Assembly (NCBI RefSeq): GCF_007745175.1
Contig: NZ_CP036271.1
Location: 2,559,814 to 2,623,813 of the forward strand
Length of the DNA stretch: 64,000 nt
Direction of reading: 5' to 3'
Source of the DNA: Caulifigura coniformis
GTDB lineage: Bacteria; Planctomycetota; Planctomycetia; Planctomycetales; Planctomycetaceae
Positions 18,180 to 27,792 of this stretch are shown piece after piece. The notes below the pieces were generated by a model. That model was not told where the DNA came from. It did no database searches and was given only the letters and a program-made list of their open reading frames with translations. The stretch's first letter is position 1. Every line of letters begins with the position of its first letter. The translations under genes and the position numbers were made by a program.

Positions 18180-19766
18180 ATGATGTTTCAGCTTCATGAA
18201 AAAATCCGGTTGCCGCTCGACTTTCCTCTTCTGATCGCTGCAGCCGTTATATCTGTTGCCACCGCTTCGTCCCCAACCACGGTCGAGGGCCAGACGCAGT
18301 TCTCGGTGCGGTTCACGCGTGAGGTTCACCCTCGGCCATTCTCGGGACGGGTTTACGTGTATTTCTCGCGCAGCGAGGAGCCACGGCGAGGCCCGAACTG
18401 GTTCCGTCCCGAGCCGATGCTGGCGATGGACGTCGAGAACCTGCCCCCGGGGCAATCAGTGGAACTGCGGGCGCCGGAGTCAAAGGACCGGCCGGGCGAC
18501 GTCCAGCGGCCGGCGACACTGGTCTTTCCAAAGGGGCTGGACGCCCGGTCGCTGGCCGGTCTGAAGGCGCAGGCGGTCATCCGGTTCAACCCGCTGGATC
18601 GCGAGGTCGGGACCGGAACCGGGAATGGATTCAGCGCCGCGGCCGTCGTGCCCGGAGGAGAGGGGCCGATGGAACTGGTCGTCGACCGGACTGTGGGAGC
18701 GGCTGCGATTGCAGACACCGGGTGGACGAAGGTGTTCAAAGTCCCTTCCCGGCTGCTGACGGAGTTTCACGGAAGGCCTGTGGAACTCGTGGCGGCGGTT
18801 CAGCTCCCGCCAAGTTACGGGACGAGTCCCGAGCGTCGCTATCCGGTGATCTTTGAAGTGCCGGGTTTCGGCGGCGCGTTGCGGCACGGAATGAAGGGGA
18901 CGCCGTACTCCCCGGCGACCGGGAACGGGGTGGAGTTCATCCATGTCTTTCTGGATCCGAACTGCCCGCTGGGGCATCACGTGTTTGCCGACTCGGAAAA
19001 CAACGGTCCGGTGGGGCGGGCGCTGGTGGAGGAATTCCTGCCGGCACTCGATCTGAAGTTTCGGACGATCGCGTCGCCAGCGGCCCGGTTCCTGACGGGG
19101 CATTCGTCGGGCGGCTGGAGTTCGCTGTGGCTGCAGGTGACCTATCCCGACGTCTTCAACGGGACATGGAGCACGGCTCCGGATCCGGTCGATTTCCGCG
19201 ACTTCCAGCGAATCGACCTCTCGCGCGTCGGCGAGAACATGTATGTCGACCCGGCCGGCGCCCGTCGGCCGCTGGCGCGTGTCGGCGGAAAGCCCATCCT
19301 GTGGTATGACGACTTCGCCCGCATGGAGGACGTGCTGGGGCCAGGAGGCCAGCTGCACAGCTTCGAGGCGGTGTTCAGCCCGCGGGGGAGCGACGGCAGG
19401 CCGCGGTTGATCTGGGAGCGGGAGACGGGAGCGGTTGATGCCGCGGTGGCGGAAACGTGGAAGCGGTATGACATCCGCCTGATCCTGGAGGAGAACTGGG
19501 CGACCCTCGGGCCGAAGCTGGCGGGGAAGCTGCACGTTTTCATGGGGGATCAGGACACCTTCTACCTGGAGGGGGCGACGAAGCTGCTGAAGGGATCGCT
19601 CGAGAAGCTCGGCAGCGATGCGGTCGTCGAGATTCACCCGGGGGCGGACCACTCGACGCTGATGACCGAGCAGCTGAAGGCGAGAATTCCCCGTGAGATG
19701 AGCGAGCGGTTCCTGCGGATGATGCCGCAGGACGGGGCGGGGAACCCGATCGGCGCGGGTCGCTGA
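18180..19766 (+). CDS. Exported esterase, alpha/beta-hydrolase fold (esterase D/Fes-like)
   Basis: A 528-residue protein. It has an N-terminal hydrophobic leader and an about 150-residue beta-rich N-terminal domain. The catalytic domain is of the putative esterase (PF00756-type) family. The nucleophile motif is GHSSGG at about residue 308; a C-terminal GADHST at about 490 supplies the likely catalytic His. The enzyme should hydrolyse carboxylic esters at the cell surface or in the periplasm; the substrate is unknown. The ATG at 18180 is chosen because it starts just before the leader; the open frame to 18048 has no such character. The gene is divergent from the DUF1559 gene and stands alone. 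Confidence 0.85.
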   Translation: MMFQLHEKIRLPLDFPLLIAAAVISVATASSPTTVEGQTQFSVRFTREVHPRPFSGRVYVYFSRSEEPRRGPNWFRPEPMLAMDVENLPPGQSVELRAPESKDRPGDVQRPATLVFPKGLDARSLAGLKAQAVIRFNPLDREVGTGTGNGFSAAAVVPGGEGPMELVVDRTVGAAAIADTGWTKVFKVPSRLLTEFHGRPVELVAAVQLPPSYGTSPERRYPVIFEVPGFGGALRHGMKGTPYSPATGNGVEFIHVFLDPNCPLGHHVFADSENNGPVGRALVEEFLPALDLKFRTIASPAARFLTGHSSGGWSSLWLQVTYPDVFNGTWSTAPDPVDFRDFQRIDLSRVGENMYVDPAGARRPLARVGGKPILWYDDFARMEDVLGPGGQLHSFEAVFSPRGSDGRPRLIWERETGAVDAAVAETWKRYDIRLILEENWATLGPKLAGKLHVFMGDQDTFYLEGATKLLKGSLEKLGSDAVVEIHPGADHSTLMTEQLKARIPREMSERFLRMMPQDGAGNPIGAGR

Positions 19767-20109
19767 TCGAGGCATGGGAGGCCGGGAGAGGGGGCACGCA
19801 GACGGGTGAAGGGGAGGAGGACTCGGTACTCGGACGACTTTGAGTGTTCTCGAGGGAGTCGTCTCCGGGCGGTCCGCTTTTCATGTGCCCGCCCTGGAAT
19901 GAGGATCGGGGGCCAGCTGCTCCTCCAGAGGGAGGACGGGCCAGGGCCGCGTCGTCGCGAGGCGGCTGGGTACGATTCAGAGGTCCTCTTTTCAGTTCCG
20001 CTGATCCGTGGGGGAATGTCTTGCGTTTTCCCGTCTGGACAGGGGATAACTCCCCCGATTGCCTGTGGAACCCTGCAGGCCCGGAATATTCGTCGAAGAA
20101 GGACTCTCG
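19767..20109. other. Intergenic region with a short heptamer remnant
   Basis: No gene is supported in these about 340 bp. A short ACTCGGTACTCGG stretch (19821-19833) repeats the heptamer of the 8.5 kb array, and the preceding 60 bp are purine-rich. The promoter of the following membrane-protein gene is presumably here but was not identified. Confidence 0.5.
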
Positions 20110-20847
20110 ATGTCGACTGGTGCACCTGCGGCCGCCGTACCTCCTCGCTCCCCGTCGAACGCCCACGAGGATCGCGTCATTCTGGTGCCGCTGCCGAAGA
20201 TCGTGTTTCTGTGGCCGACGCTGGTCGTCGCGATCCTGGCCGGCATCTACATGAGCTTCAAACACGAGCCGGGCGCCGAAGGGCCGGTGATTGCGGCGGT
20301 CGCCTTCCTGTCGATGCTGGCGCTGAACCTGATCGTGCTGTCGTTCGATTTTCCGAGGACAACATCGCTGACGGTGTTCTTCATCATCGTCGCTGTGTTC
20401 CTGGGGGGAGCGTTGATGGTCGTTTACTACCCGACCGTTCTGCCGTGGCTCAGCACGCAGCTGCTGAAGATCCGGCCCGTCGCCAATGCGACGTTCTATT
20501 TTGTCTTCTCGACGATGATGGCGTTGATCTACCTGGGAGTCGCGATCACCGTGCGATTTGACTACTGGGAAGTACGGGGCAACGAGCTGCTGCACCACCA
20601 CGGTTTCCTGAGCGACCTCGAGCGGTTTCCTGCTCCGGCGCTGAAAATCGACAAGGAAATCAAGGACGTGTTTGAATACATCCTGCTGGGATCAGGGCGG
20701 CTGATCCTGCATCCGAGCAACGAGCCGCGGGCCATCGTGCTGGAAAACATCGCGTGGATCACACGTAAGGAGAAGGCGATCACCAACCTGCTCGGGACGC
20801 TCCAGGTGCGATTCCGCAAGCAGGGGCCGGCGGACGACGGAACCTGA
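20110..20847 (+). CDS. Conserved membrane protein with four transmembrane helices
   Basis: A 245-residue protein without signal peptide. Hydrophobic segments lie at about residues 32-50, 60-80, 86-107 and 132-152. They are followed by a soluble C-terminal domain of about 90 residues (FDYWEVRGNELLHHHGFL...). That domain resembles a bacterial PH-like domain in size and pattern. The C-terminal region reads as cytoplasmic. The function is unknown. The ATG at 20110 gives a natural, hydrophilic N-terminus. It is a single gene closed by a strong terminator at 20859. Confidence 0.75.
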   Translation: MSTGAPAAAVPPRSPSNAHEDRVILVPLPKIVFLWPTLVVAILAGIYMSFKHEPGAEGPVIAAVAFLSMLALNLIVLSFDFPRTTSLTVFFIIVAVFLGGALMVVYYPTVLPWLSTQLLKIRPVANATFYFVFSTMMALIYLGVAITVRFDYWEVRGNELLHHHGFLSDLERFPAPALKIDKEIKDVFEYILLGSGRLILHPSNEPRAIVLENIAWITRKEKAITNLLGTLQVRFRKQGPADDGT

Positions 20848-20858
20848 AGACCAGCCTG

Positions 20859-20895
20859 ATCGAGCCGCCCACGAGGCGGCTCGATTGCTTTCCTG
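20859..20895 (+). terminator. Rho-independent terminator
   Basis: An 11-bp perfect stem ATCGAGCCGCC (20859-20869) / GGCGGCTCGAT (20875-20885) with a 5-nt loop, followed by a T-rich stretch (TGCTTTCCT). Confidence 0.8.
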
Positions 20896-20972
20896 CGCCC
20901 GCTGGGGAATGAGTGAAGGCCGTCCCCGGGCGTCGGAATTCTCCTTCCTGAGCTTTTCAGCAGATCCCTCTC

Positions 20973-22043
20973 GTGCACATCGAACTTCGCTCCGACACGT
21001 TCACGAAGCCGACTCCGGCGATGCGCGAGGTGATCGCGGGGGCGGAGGTCGGCGACGACATGGTGGGCGAAGACCCGACGGTCAACGCCCTGGAAGCGCG
21101 GATGGCCGAGCTGCTGGGGAAAGAGGCGGCCGTCTTCAACTGCTCGGGAACGCAGTCGAACCAGATGGCGGTGTGGACGCACTGCCGGTCGGGCGACGAA
21201 CTGTTGATCGAGGCGACCGGACACATTGCCAACTACGAGGCAGGCGGTCCAGCGGCCCTGTCGGGCGTCAGCGTTCGCCGGATCGCGGGGGATTTCGGCC
21301 GGCTCGATATCGAACACCTGGAGGGGCAGCTCCGCCGGCCCGACCTCCATTTCCCCCCGACCCGGCTGCTGTGCCTCGAGAATTCGACCAATCTCGGCGG
21401 CGGCCGGACCTATCCGCTCGCGCAGCTCCAGCGCGTGGGAGACTGGGCCCGCTCGAACGGCCTGAAACTGCATCTCGATGGCGCCCGACTGTTCAATGCC
21501 GCGATGGCCCGGGGCGACTCACCGAAGCAACTTGCGGAGCCATTCGACACGGTTTCCGTCTGCTTCTCTAAGGGACTGGGCTGCCCGATGGGGTCGATCC
21601 TGATCGGCTCGAGCGAGGACATGGCCCGGGCGCGGCGCGCCCGCAAGCTCTTCGGCGGGGCGCTCCGGCAGGCGGGAATTCCGGCCGCGGCCTGTCTCTA
21701 CGCGATCGAGCACCACATCCGCCGGCTGGCTGACGACCATGCCAATGCGAAACTGTTCGCCACGGAGATCTCGTCCATTCCCGGAATCCGGGTCGATGTG
21801 GCGGCGGTCGAAACGAATCTGGTGTTCTTCGAGGTCGACCCCACACGGGGGACGGCCGTTGAACTGGCGGAGGCCCTCCGTCAGCGGGGCGTCCTGCTTT
21901 ACCCGGCCGGAGGTGTCGACCGGTTGAGGGCATGCACCCATCTGGACGTCGACCGCGAAGGAGTGCTGACCGCGGCAGCAGCCCTTCGTGCCTGCCTGGC
22001 AGCGGGGTTCAAGGGAATTGCCAACGCCCGGGGCGGGTATTGA
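20973..22043 (+). CDS. ltaE: Low-specificity L-threonine aldolase
   Basis: A PLP-dependent enzyme of fold type I that cleaves L-threonine or L-allo-threonine to glycine and acetaldehyde. It has the family N-terminus ELRSDTFTKPTPAMREV, then AEVGDDMVGEDPTVNALE and the PLP-binding lysine K200 in FSKGLGCPMGS. An LHLDGARL segment supplies the PLP-pairing Asp. Its 356 residues are normal for the family. The start is GTG 20973. It stands alone, convergent with larB 23 bp away. Some members act on other beta-hydroxy amino acids, so the exact specificity is inferred. Confidence 0.9.
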   Translation: MHIELRSDTFTKPTPAMREVIAGAEVGDDMVGEDPTVNALEARMAELLGKEAAVFNCSGTQSNQMAVWTHCRSGDELLIEATGHIANYEAGGPAALSGVSVRRIAGDFGRLDIEHLEGQLRRPDLHFPPTRLLCLENSTNLGGGRTYPLAQLQRVGDWARSNGLKLHLDGARLFNAAMARGDSPKQLAEPFDTVSVCFSKGLGCPMGSILIGSSEDMARARRARKLFGGALRQAGIPAAACLYAIEHHIRRLADDHANAKLFATEISSIPGIRVDVAAVETNLVFFEVDPTRGTAVELAEALRQRGVLLYPAGGVDRLRACTHLDVDREGVLTAAAALRACLAAGFKGIANARGGY

Positions 22044-22066
22044 GCAGCCCGGGCAGGCGTGTTTGC

Positions 22067-22783
22067 TCAGGATTCTTGAGGTCCAGGCGAGGCGGATCTC
22101 AGCATCAGCGCGGCCAGGTACCCGGCTTTGAATCCCGCATCAATATTCACGACGGCGACGTTCGCGGCGCAGCTGTTGAGCATGCCGAGCAGCGCGGTCA
22201 AACCGCCGAACGATGTTCCATAACCGACGCTGGTCGGGACGGCGATGACCGGGCAGGACAGCCAGCCGCCGACCACGCTGGGAAGTGCTCCTTCCATGCC
22301 GGCGACGACGATGACGACGCGGGCTTCGCTGAGGCGGTCGACCTGTTTCAATAGCCGCTGCGGGCCCGCCACGCCGACGTCGGTGATGAGGGCACATTCG
22401 GCGCCGGCCCAGGCGAGCGTTTCCAAAGCCTCCTCTGCGGCAGGGCGATCGCTGCTGCCGGCCGTCACGACGAGGACCGCCGGAGTCTTGTGTCCTTCAA
22501 GGCCGTCGCGAAGAGGTGTGACGGCCAGTCTGGAGGACGGGGACGTAAGACGAATCGTGCGGGCGACGGGGTGATGAACTGCGTGCGGAAAAGCTGCAAG
22601 GACGGCTTCAGCATGGGGAGCCGAGATGCGCGTGGCGAGACAGGCCTGTCCCGCGGCCTGCTGGGCGCGGAAGACCTCGATGATCTGTTCCGGGGTCTTG
22701 CCTTCGCCATAGACGACTTCGGGGTAACCGCAGCGGTCAGCGCGGGCGAGGTCGAGCGTGACGCCGGGGATCGATGAGTTCAC
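22067..22783 (-). CDS. larB: Nickel-pincer cofactor biosynthesis protein LarB (PurE-like carboxylase)
   Basis: A 238-residue protein of the LarB group, which has an N-terminal extension followed by a PurE-like AIR carboxylase domain ([53 protein letters not shown]). LarB carboxylates nicotinate adenine dinucleotide in the first step toward the nickel-pincer nucleotide cofactor of lactate racemase LarA. larC, larE and larA are not in this window, so whether the pathway is complete cannot be judged. It is divergent from a 2-hydroxyacid dehydrogenase gene (230 bp between starts). Confidence 0.88.
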   Translation of the reverse strand: MNSSIPGVTLDLARADRCGYPEVVYGEGKTPEQIIEVFRAQQAAGQACLATRISAPHAEAVLAAFPHAVHHPVARTIRLTSPSSRLAVTPLRDGLEGHKTPAVLVVTAGSSDRPAAEEALETLAWAGAECALITDVGVAGPQRLLKQVDRLSEARVVIVVAGMEGALPSVVGGWLSCPVIAVPTSVGYGTSFGGLTALLGMLNSCAANVAVVNIDAGFKAGYLAALMLRSASPGPQES

Positions 22784-23013
22784 GGGGTTCCGGCGAAGAA
22801 GACGCCGCCTTCAAAAGTCGCGAGGGATGCTGTTCATGCCATTCTAGCGGTCACCAATCGGATCCGCCGCAGGCCGTAGCAAAGTCCGCAGTTCGGGCAG
22901 AGAAGAGATGCGGCCGAATTATGTCGGGGAACGCTTCGGAATCGGGAGTCGGCACGTCATGATTCTCCGTTCCAGGTGTTCTCACAATCCGATTTCACAG
23001 GACCCAGGCTGAC

Positions 23014-24006
23014 ATGTCGCGCCCGCTTGTCGTTGTCACCGATTTCATTCGTGAGCCGCTCGACCATGAACGGCGGATCCTGGGGGACGTGGCGGACGTC
23101 GTGTCGGCCGACGCCATGAATGAAGACGACCTGATCGGCAAGGTGGAGAACGCCGATTGCCTGATGCTGTTTCACTTCATCTCAATCACGCGGAAAACGA
23201 TCGAGCGATTGAAGAAGTGCAAGTTGATCGTTCGCTGTGGGGTGGGTTTCGATAACGTCGACCGCGTCTTCGCCCGGGAGCGCGGGATCGACGTCGCCAA
23301 TGTTCCCGACTACGGGACCGAGGACGTCGCTGATTCGGCGATCGGGATGATGCTGACTCTCGTCCGCGGCATTCACTACATGAACAGCCGGACGCAGGCG
23401 GAGCAGGGGGAGTGGATCTACACCCAGGTGCAGCCGACTTACCGGCTCCGCGGGCAGACGTTCGGCATCATCGGCTGCGGACGAATCGGGACGGCGACGG
23501 CGCTGCGGGCCAAGGCGCTGGGGCTGCGGGTGATCTACTACGATCCGTACGTGCCGGATGGCCGCGACAAGGCTCTGGGGATCATTCGTGTCGAGTCACT
23601 GGAAGAGCTGTTTTCGCAATCGGACATCGTGAGCGTCCACTGCCCGCGGACTCCGGAGACTACGCACATCATCAACCGGGCGGCCATCGAACAGATGAAG
23701 CCGGGGGCCTATCTGGTCAATACGGCCCGCGGAGGCTGCGTCGACATCAATGCCGTTCTGTGGGGGATCGAAAGCGGGAAACTTCGGGGGGCGGGGATCG
23801 ACGTGCTCGAAGTGGAGCCCCCGACCGGAGCGGAGCCGCTGATCAAGGCATGGCGCGATCCGAACCATCCGGCCCACCACCGGGTGATCATCAATCCGCA
23901 CGCGGCGTTCTACAGCGAAGAAGGCTCGATCGACATGCGGGTCAAAGGAAGTGAGAACTGCCGGCGTGTGATTCTCGGGAACGCGCCTAGAAATGTGGTG
24001 AACTGA
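23014..24006 (+). CDS. D-isomer-specific 2-hydroxyacid dehydrogenase (CtBP-like)
   Basis: A 330-residue NAD-dependent dehydrogenase. The Rossmann motif GIIGCGRIGTA lies at about residue 153. The catalytic triad is visible as Arg in NTARGG, Glu in LEVEPP and His in NPHAAF. It belongs with phosphoglycerate-dehydrogenase/CtBP-like members; the substrate cannot be read from sequence. A metallo-hydrolase gene starts 35 bp downstream on the same strand, suggesting an operon. larB is divergently oriented upstream, a suggestive but unproven link with 2-hydroxyacid metabolism. Confidence 0.88.
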   Translation: MSRPLVVVTDFIREPLDHERRILGDVADVVSADAMNEDDLIGKVENADCLMLFHFISITRKTIERLKKCKLIVRCGVGFDNVDRVFARERGIDVANVPDYGTEDVADSAIGMMLTLVRGIHYMNSRTQAEQGEWIYTQVQPTYRLRGQTFGIIGCGRIGTATALRAKALGLRVIYYDPYVPDGRDKALGIIRVESLEELFSQSDIVSVHCPRTPETTHIINRAAIEQMKPGAYLVNTARGGCVDINAVLWGIESGKLRGAGIDVLEVEPPTGAEPLIKAWRDPNHPAHHRVIINPHAAFYSEEGSIDMRVKGSENCRRVILGNAPRNVVN

Positions 24007-24041
24007 ACCCGTTCCACGAAGGCGCCCGTTCCCACGGCACG

Positions 24042-24821
24042 ATGATCCGAATCCATCACATCAATTGCGGGACGCTCCTCGTCCCGGGCTACCCGACCGT
24101 CGTCTGCCACTGCCTGCTGCTCGAGCATGCGGGTGGTCTCTTGCTCGTCGACTCCGGGATCGGCCTGGCCGACGTGCGCGATCCTGCCGGCCGACTCGGG
24201 CAGCCGCTGATCGATCTCGCGGGATTCCAGTTCCACGAAGCCGACACGGCCGTTCGGCGGATTGAGGCCCTTGGGCTGAATCCCCACGACGTGAAGCAGA
24301 TCGTGCTCACGCACGCGGATCCCGATCATGCCGGTGGCCTGGCTGATTTTCCTGCGGCCGAGGTCCACATCAGCGAGGAAGAACTTTCGCAGGTGCAGGC
24401 GGGGCACTGGAGGTATGTGCCCAGACAGTTCGAGCATGGACCGAAGTGGAGGCCGCAGGGGCGATCCGATCGCCGCTGGTTCGGACTGGAATCGCGGCAT
24501 TTATGGGGGGACGGGAACGCGGAAGTGCTGCTGATCCCACTTCCCGGACACACATCAGGACATTGCGGAGTGGCGATTGGGCAGGCTGATCGCTGGGTGC
24601 TGCATGTGGGTGACGCGTATTACCTGCGGGCGGAACTGGACACTCCCGATCACCCGGTTTCGGCGCTGGCGGCACAGCGGGCCGAGAACGATGAGCAGCG
24701 TCGCTCGAGCCTCGACGAACTGCGGCGGCTTGTTCGCGATCATGCCGACGTGATCGACCTTTGCGGCTATCACGACATTACGGAGCTTCCCGATCCGGCT
24801 CGGGTCGGATCGGAGCGGTGA
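24042..24821 (+). CDS. MBL-fold metallo-hydrolase (lactonase-like)
   Basis: A 259-residue metallo-beta-lactamase-fold protein without signal peptide. The metal motif is THADPDH (residues 90-96), with further ligands in PGHTSGH and HVGDAYY. The general pattern is that of N-acyl-homoserine lactonase-like or glyoxalase II-like hydrolases. The substrate is unknown. It lies 35 bp after the dehydrogenase gene, probably co-transcribed. A bidirectional terminator follows. Confidence 0.82.
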   Translation: MIRIHHINCGTLLVPGYPTVVCHCLLLEHAGGLLLVDSGIGLADVRDPAGRLGQPLIDLAGFQFHEADTAVRRIEALGLNPHDVKQIVLTHADPDHAGGLADFPAAEVHISEEELSQVQAGHWRYVPRQFEHGPKWRPQGRSDRRWFGLESRHLWGDGNAEVLLIPLPGHTSGHCGVAIGQADRWVLHVGDAYYLRAELDTPDHPVSALAAQRAENDEQRRSSLDELRRLVRDHADVIDLCGYHDITELPDPARVGSER

Positions 24822-24831
24822 GCGCATGAGA

Positions 24832-24859
24832 AAAGCCCGGGAGCGTGCTCCCGGGCTTT
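24832..24859. terminator. Bidirectional terminator between convergent genes
   Basis: A 13-bp perfect stem AAAGCCCGGGAGC (24832-24844) / GCTCCCGGGCTTT (24847-24859) has A- and T-flanks on both sides. It serves the metallo-hydrolase gene on the plus strand and the cytochrome peroxidase gene on the minus strand. Confidence 0.85.
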
Positions 24860-24878
24860 CTGTGCGAACGGCGTCAGG

Positions 24879-26123
24879 TCACTCCGGCAGGCGACCGCTG
24901 TTGACCTTCGGGAACTCGCCCGAGCAGGCCTTCATGAAGGCGACGAGGTCGGCCTTGTCCTGAACCGTCAGGTCGAGCTTCTTGACCTTGTCGCTCAGCC
25001 AGGGATTCGGGTGGCCTCCCTTGGCGTACCATTCGACAACTTCTTCCAGCGTCTTCTGACTGCCGTCGTGCATGTAGGGAGCACTGAACTCCACGTTGCG
25101 GATGGTCGGAGTCTTGAAGGCGCCTTTGTCCTTCTCGTCCTTGGAGATCTCGTAGCGGCCGAGATCGGGAATCTTCGCGTCCATTCCCACGCCGAGGTTG
25201 TGGTACTTCTCATCGGTGAAGTTGGCGCCGGCATGGCAGGCGGTGCAATTGGCCTTGTCGCTGAAGAAGAGGTCCATGCCGCGGCGGGCGCTCTCCGACA
25301 TCGGATGGGCGTCGGCTTCCGCTTTCACCGACAGATACTTCTGATAGGTCTCGGGCGAGTCTTCCTTGAGTTCGTCGAGGTCTTCCTTCGTCTTGAAGTT
25401 GTCTGTGAACGGCTTCAGGGCGGCGGCGTAGTCGTAGGGGGACGGTCCGGTGACGATGGCGCGCTCGAACGAAGCGATGGCCTTCGCGACATTATCGATC
25501 GTCATCGACTTCGGACCGAAGACGGTCTCGAACTGCAGCTTGTAACCCTCGATTGCCGACAGGCAGGTCATACAGGCGTCATGGGTGTGCCCCATTTCGA
25601 TCGGGTTGGCGATCGGGCCGACCGCCTGTTCTTCAAGCGTAGCGGCCCGGCCATCCCAGAACTGAACGCTCGAGAGGATGCGGTTGTAGCTGACTGGCGA
25701 ATTGCGCCCGCCCATGAGGCCCTTGATGCCGATGCCAAACTGGGTGTTGGCGGCAAATCCGGTGGTGTGGCTGTGGCAGGTGGCGCAGCTGACAGTGCTG
25801 TCGACGGACAGGCGGGGATCGAAGTAGAGCTGGCGGCCGAGTTCGATTTTGGCCCGCGTCATCGGGTTTTCCTTGACGCCGGCGATCTGGGAAGCGGCCT
25901 GGGCGAGGCCGAAAGGGAGTGAAATCTCGAGCGTGTCGTTGACTCCGGGGGTCGCGAGCCAGGCCTTGATCTGGTCGGGAGTCAGGTCGCCGGCGCCGGG
26001 GATGCCCATCGTGAGCGAGGGATCCCCGAGAGTCACCTTCGTGGGGAGGGGCCTGACGGGCTCAGCGGCGAACGCGGCGGAAGCAGAAACGAGAAACACT
26101 CCCAGGAGCGTAGCTCGGAGCAT
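24879..26123 (-). CDS. Dihaem cytochrome c peroxidase (CcpA/MauG family)
   Basis: A 414-residue periplasmic protein with a signal peptide (about residues 1-20, ending AFAAE). Two covalent haem motifs are present: CATCH, and CTACH about 145 residues later. The arrangement is that of bacterial dihaem cytochrome c peroxidases and MauG-like enzymes (GRQLYFDPRLSVD, FKTPTIRNVEFSAPYMHDGS). It probably reduces hydrogen peroxide using cytochrome c electrons; a MauG-like oxidation role cannot be excluded. The ATG at 26123 is used; the open frame continues upstream without protein-like character. It is a single gene, divergent from a DUF1559 gene. Confidence 0.92.
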   Translation of the reverse strand: MLRATLLGVFLVSASAAFAAEPVRPLPTKVTLGDPSLTMGIPGAGDLTPDQIKAWLATPGVNDTLEISLPFGLAQAASQIAGVKENPMTRAKIELGRQLYFDPRLSVDSTVSCATCHSHTTGFAANTQFGIGIKGLMGGRNSPVSYNRILSSVQFWDGRAATLEEQAVGPIANPIEMGHTHDACMTCLSAIEGYKLQFETVFGPKSMTIDNVAKAIASFERAIVTGPSPYDYAAALKPFTDNFKTKEDLDELKEDSPETYQKYLSVKAEADAHPMSESARRGMDLFFSDKANCTACHAGANFTDEKYHNLGVGMDAKIPDLGRYEISKDEKDKGAFKTPTIRNVEFSAPYMHDGSQKTLEEVVEWYAKGGHPNPWLSDKVKKLDLTVQDKADLVAFMKACSGEFPKVNSGRLPE

Positions 26124-26638
26124 GGCGGAAATTCCCTTCAGGCTGGTGAGTCGGGCAGGGGGAGGGAGGCGGGACAAACGCGGAGCACTGACCGGGCGAG
26201 CGAAGTGCAGTTCGCCGGATTCAGACGGCAGATCATAAGGGCGAGTCGAGCGTTTTCCATCTTCGGCCGTGGAAGGTGTCGGCCGACACGTGTGCGACCT
26301 GCCAGGCGTTGACTTCCAACGAGGATTGGAAGAACAGATTTGTTTTTTCTGGCAAGGGCTCCGGGCAATTGGAACGTCGTTGCGGGTAATCCCGCGCGTC
26401 GAACTCGAATGGCGGCGATTTTCTGGCGATGCGGATTTCCAACAGTAAGCAATTTGGCCAATTCGCCAAATGGCTCGTTGACGTTCGAAGAGAGCGCCCC
26501 ATAAGTTTCCACGTTGCACGTGAATTTTCGAGGAATTCACGGCCTCCGCCCGGAGCGTCTCCCGGCGCCGTAGCGAGGTTGTCCATTGGTCACTGACTAC
26601 TGAACGTTTCGTACTGTATTTTGCTGAAGGATTTCACG
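26124..26638. other. Divergent regulatory region between peroxidase and DUF1559 genes
   Basis: No gene is supported in these 515 bp; reading frames through it are extensions of the peroxidase frame. It must hold promoters for both neighbours. A palindrome at 26452-26471 is noted separately. Confidence 0.6.
26452..26471. promoter_or_regulatory. Palindrome, possible operator
   Basis: ATTTGGC-CAATTC-GCCAAAT is a perfect 7-bp inverted repeat with a 6-bp centre. It lies in the divergent region about 330 bp from the peroxidase start and about 170 bp from the DUF1559 start. It has the form of a dimeric-repressor site; the binding protein is unknown. Confidence 0.35.
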
Positions 26639-27676
26639 GTGTCAGGTCGCTCAAAGAGTCGTCAAAGGGGTTTCACGCTGATCGAGTTGCTGGTCGTGAT
26701 CGCGATTATCGCAATTCTGATCGCTCTTCTTCTTCCTGCCGTCCAGCAGGCCCGCGAGGCCGCACGGCGAACTCAGTGCAAGAACAACCTGAAGCAGTTG
26801 GGGCTTGCGCTCCATAACTACCACGACGTGTTCAATACGTTCACGTACCGCCAGGGCGGCACGAACACGAACGATGCGGTGAACGGCAACTGGGGCCGCC
26901 TGAGCGGCGCCGTGAGCCTGCTGCCCTACATCGACCAGGGGCCGCTGTTCAACCAGATCAGCTCGCCCCTGACGATCGGCGCCACGACGTATCCGGCGAA
27001 CGGGCCGGCGCCGTGGCAGGAGGCCTACACCCCCTGGAACGCGACCATTCCGGGCTTTATCTGTCCGTCGGACACGGCGCATGTGGCGAATAACCGGATC
27101 GGCAACATCAGCTACGTCTTCTGTGCGGGTGACAGCTCGACCGTGAACTCGACGAATCCCCGCGGTGTGTTCGGCCTGAACAGCCGGGCCAACTTCCGCG
27201 ACTTCGCCGACGGCAGCAGCAACACGATCATGATGGCCGAGCGGATGTTCCCGACCTCGACCAACGACCTCGCGAACGTGGTCTACGCGACGAACTTCAC
27301 GATCCCCAATGATTGCCGCGCGACGTTCAACAAGACGACGCGTCAGTATGTGACTGGCACGCCGAAACAGTCGACGGGTGATCGCTGGACGGACGGTGGA
27401 GCCGCGTTCAGTGCCTTCAACACGATCCTGCCGATCAACTCGCCTTCGTGTGCCCACAACAGCCACGAAGCCCAGAACGGGTTTTACTCGGCCGCGAGCC
27501 GTCACACCGGTGGCGCCCACGGTCTGATGGGCGACGGTTCGGTCCGCTTCATCAGCGAGAACATCGACACGGGCAACCTCTCGATCGATGCCGCGACGAT
27601 CAACGGCCAGAGCCCATACGGGGTCTGGGGCGCGCTGGGCAGCAAGGCCGGCGGCGACCAGGTCGGCGAGTTCTAA
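26639..27676 (+). CDS. DUF1559 prepilin-like exported protein
   Basis: A 345-residue DUF1559 protein. The leader [11 protein letters not shown] is followed by [17 protein letters not shown], giving a standard prepilin peptidase site after Gly11 with Glu at +5. [20 protein letters not shown], a [16 protein letters not shown] segment and the ending GGDQVGEF complete the family pattern. The GTG at 26639 is preferred over TTG 26621 because AAGGA lies 8 bp before it. It is followed by a terminator-like hairpin and then a small lipoprotein gene. Confidence 0.93.
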   Translation: MSGRSKSRQRGFTLIELLVVIAIIAILIALLLPAVQQAREAARRTQCKNNLKQLGLALHNYHDVFNTFTYRQGGTNTNDAVNGNWGRLSGAVSLLPYIDQGPLFNQISSPLTIGATTYPANGPAPWQEAYTPWNATIPGFICPSDTAHVANNRIGNISYVFCAGDSSTVNSTNPRGVFGLNSRANFRDFADGSSNTIMMAERMFPTSTNDLANVVYATNFTIPNDCRATFNKTTRQYVTGTPKQSTGDRWTDGGAAFSAFNTILPINSPSCAHNSHEAQNGFYSAASRHTGGAHGLMGDGSVRFISENIDTGNLSIDAATINGQSPYGVWGALGSKAGGDQVGEF

Positions 27677-27698
27677 GACGAAATCACTACCGAACGAG

Positions 27699-27757
27699 GG
27701 AGGGCCGAGCGCCCGGGTCCATGCCAACACGGATCCGGCTCCGGCCCTCCAGTTTTT
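27699..27757 (+). terminator. Hairpin with T-run between DUF1559 gene and its lipoprotein gene
   Basis: A 9-bp stem GGAGGGCCG (27699-27707) / CGGCCCTCC (27742-27750) with a long, partly structured loop is followed by AGTTTTT (27751-27757). It has the same position and orientation as the hairpin at 16824-16872, 22 bp after the DUF1559 stop and before the lipoprotein start at 27793. Confidence 0.75.
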
Positions 27758-27792
27758 GGTAACGACACATTCCCAAGACGGAAGCACTCACC

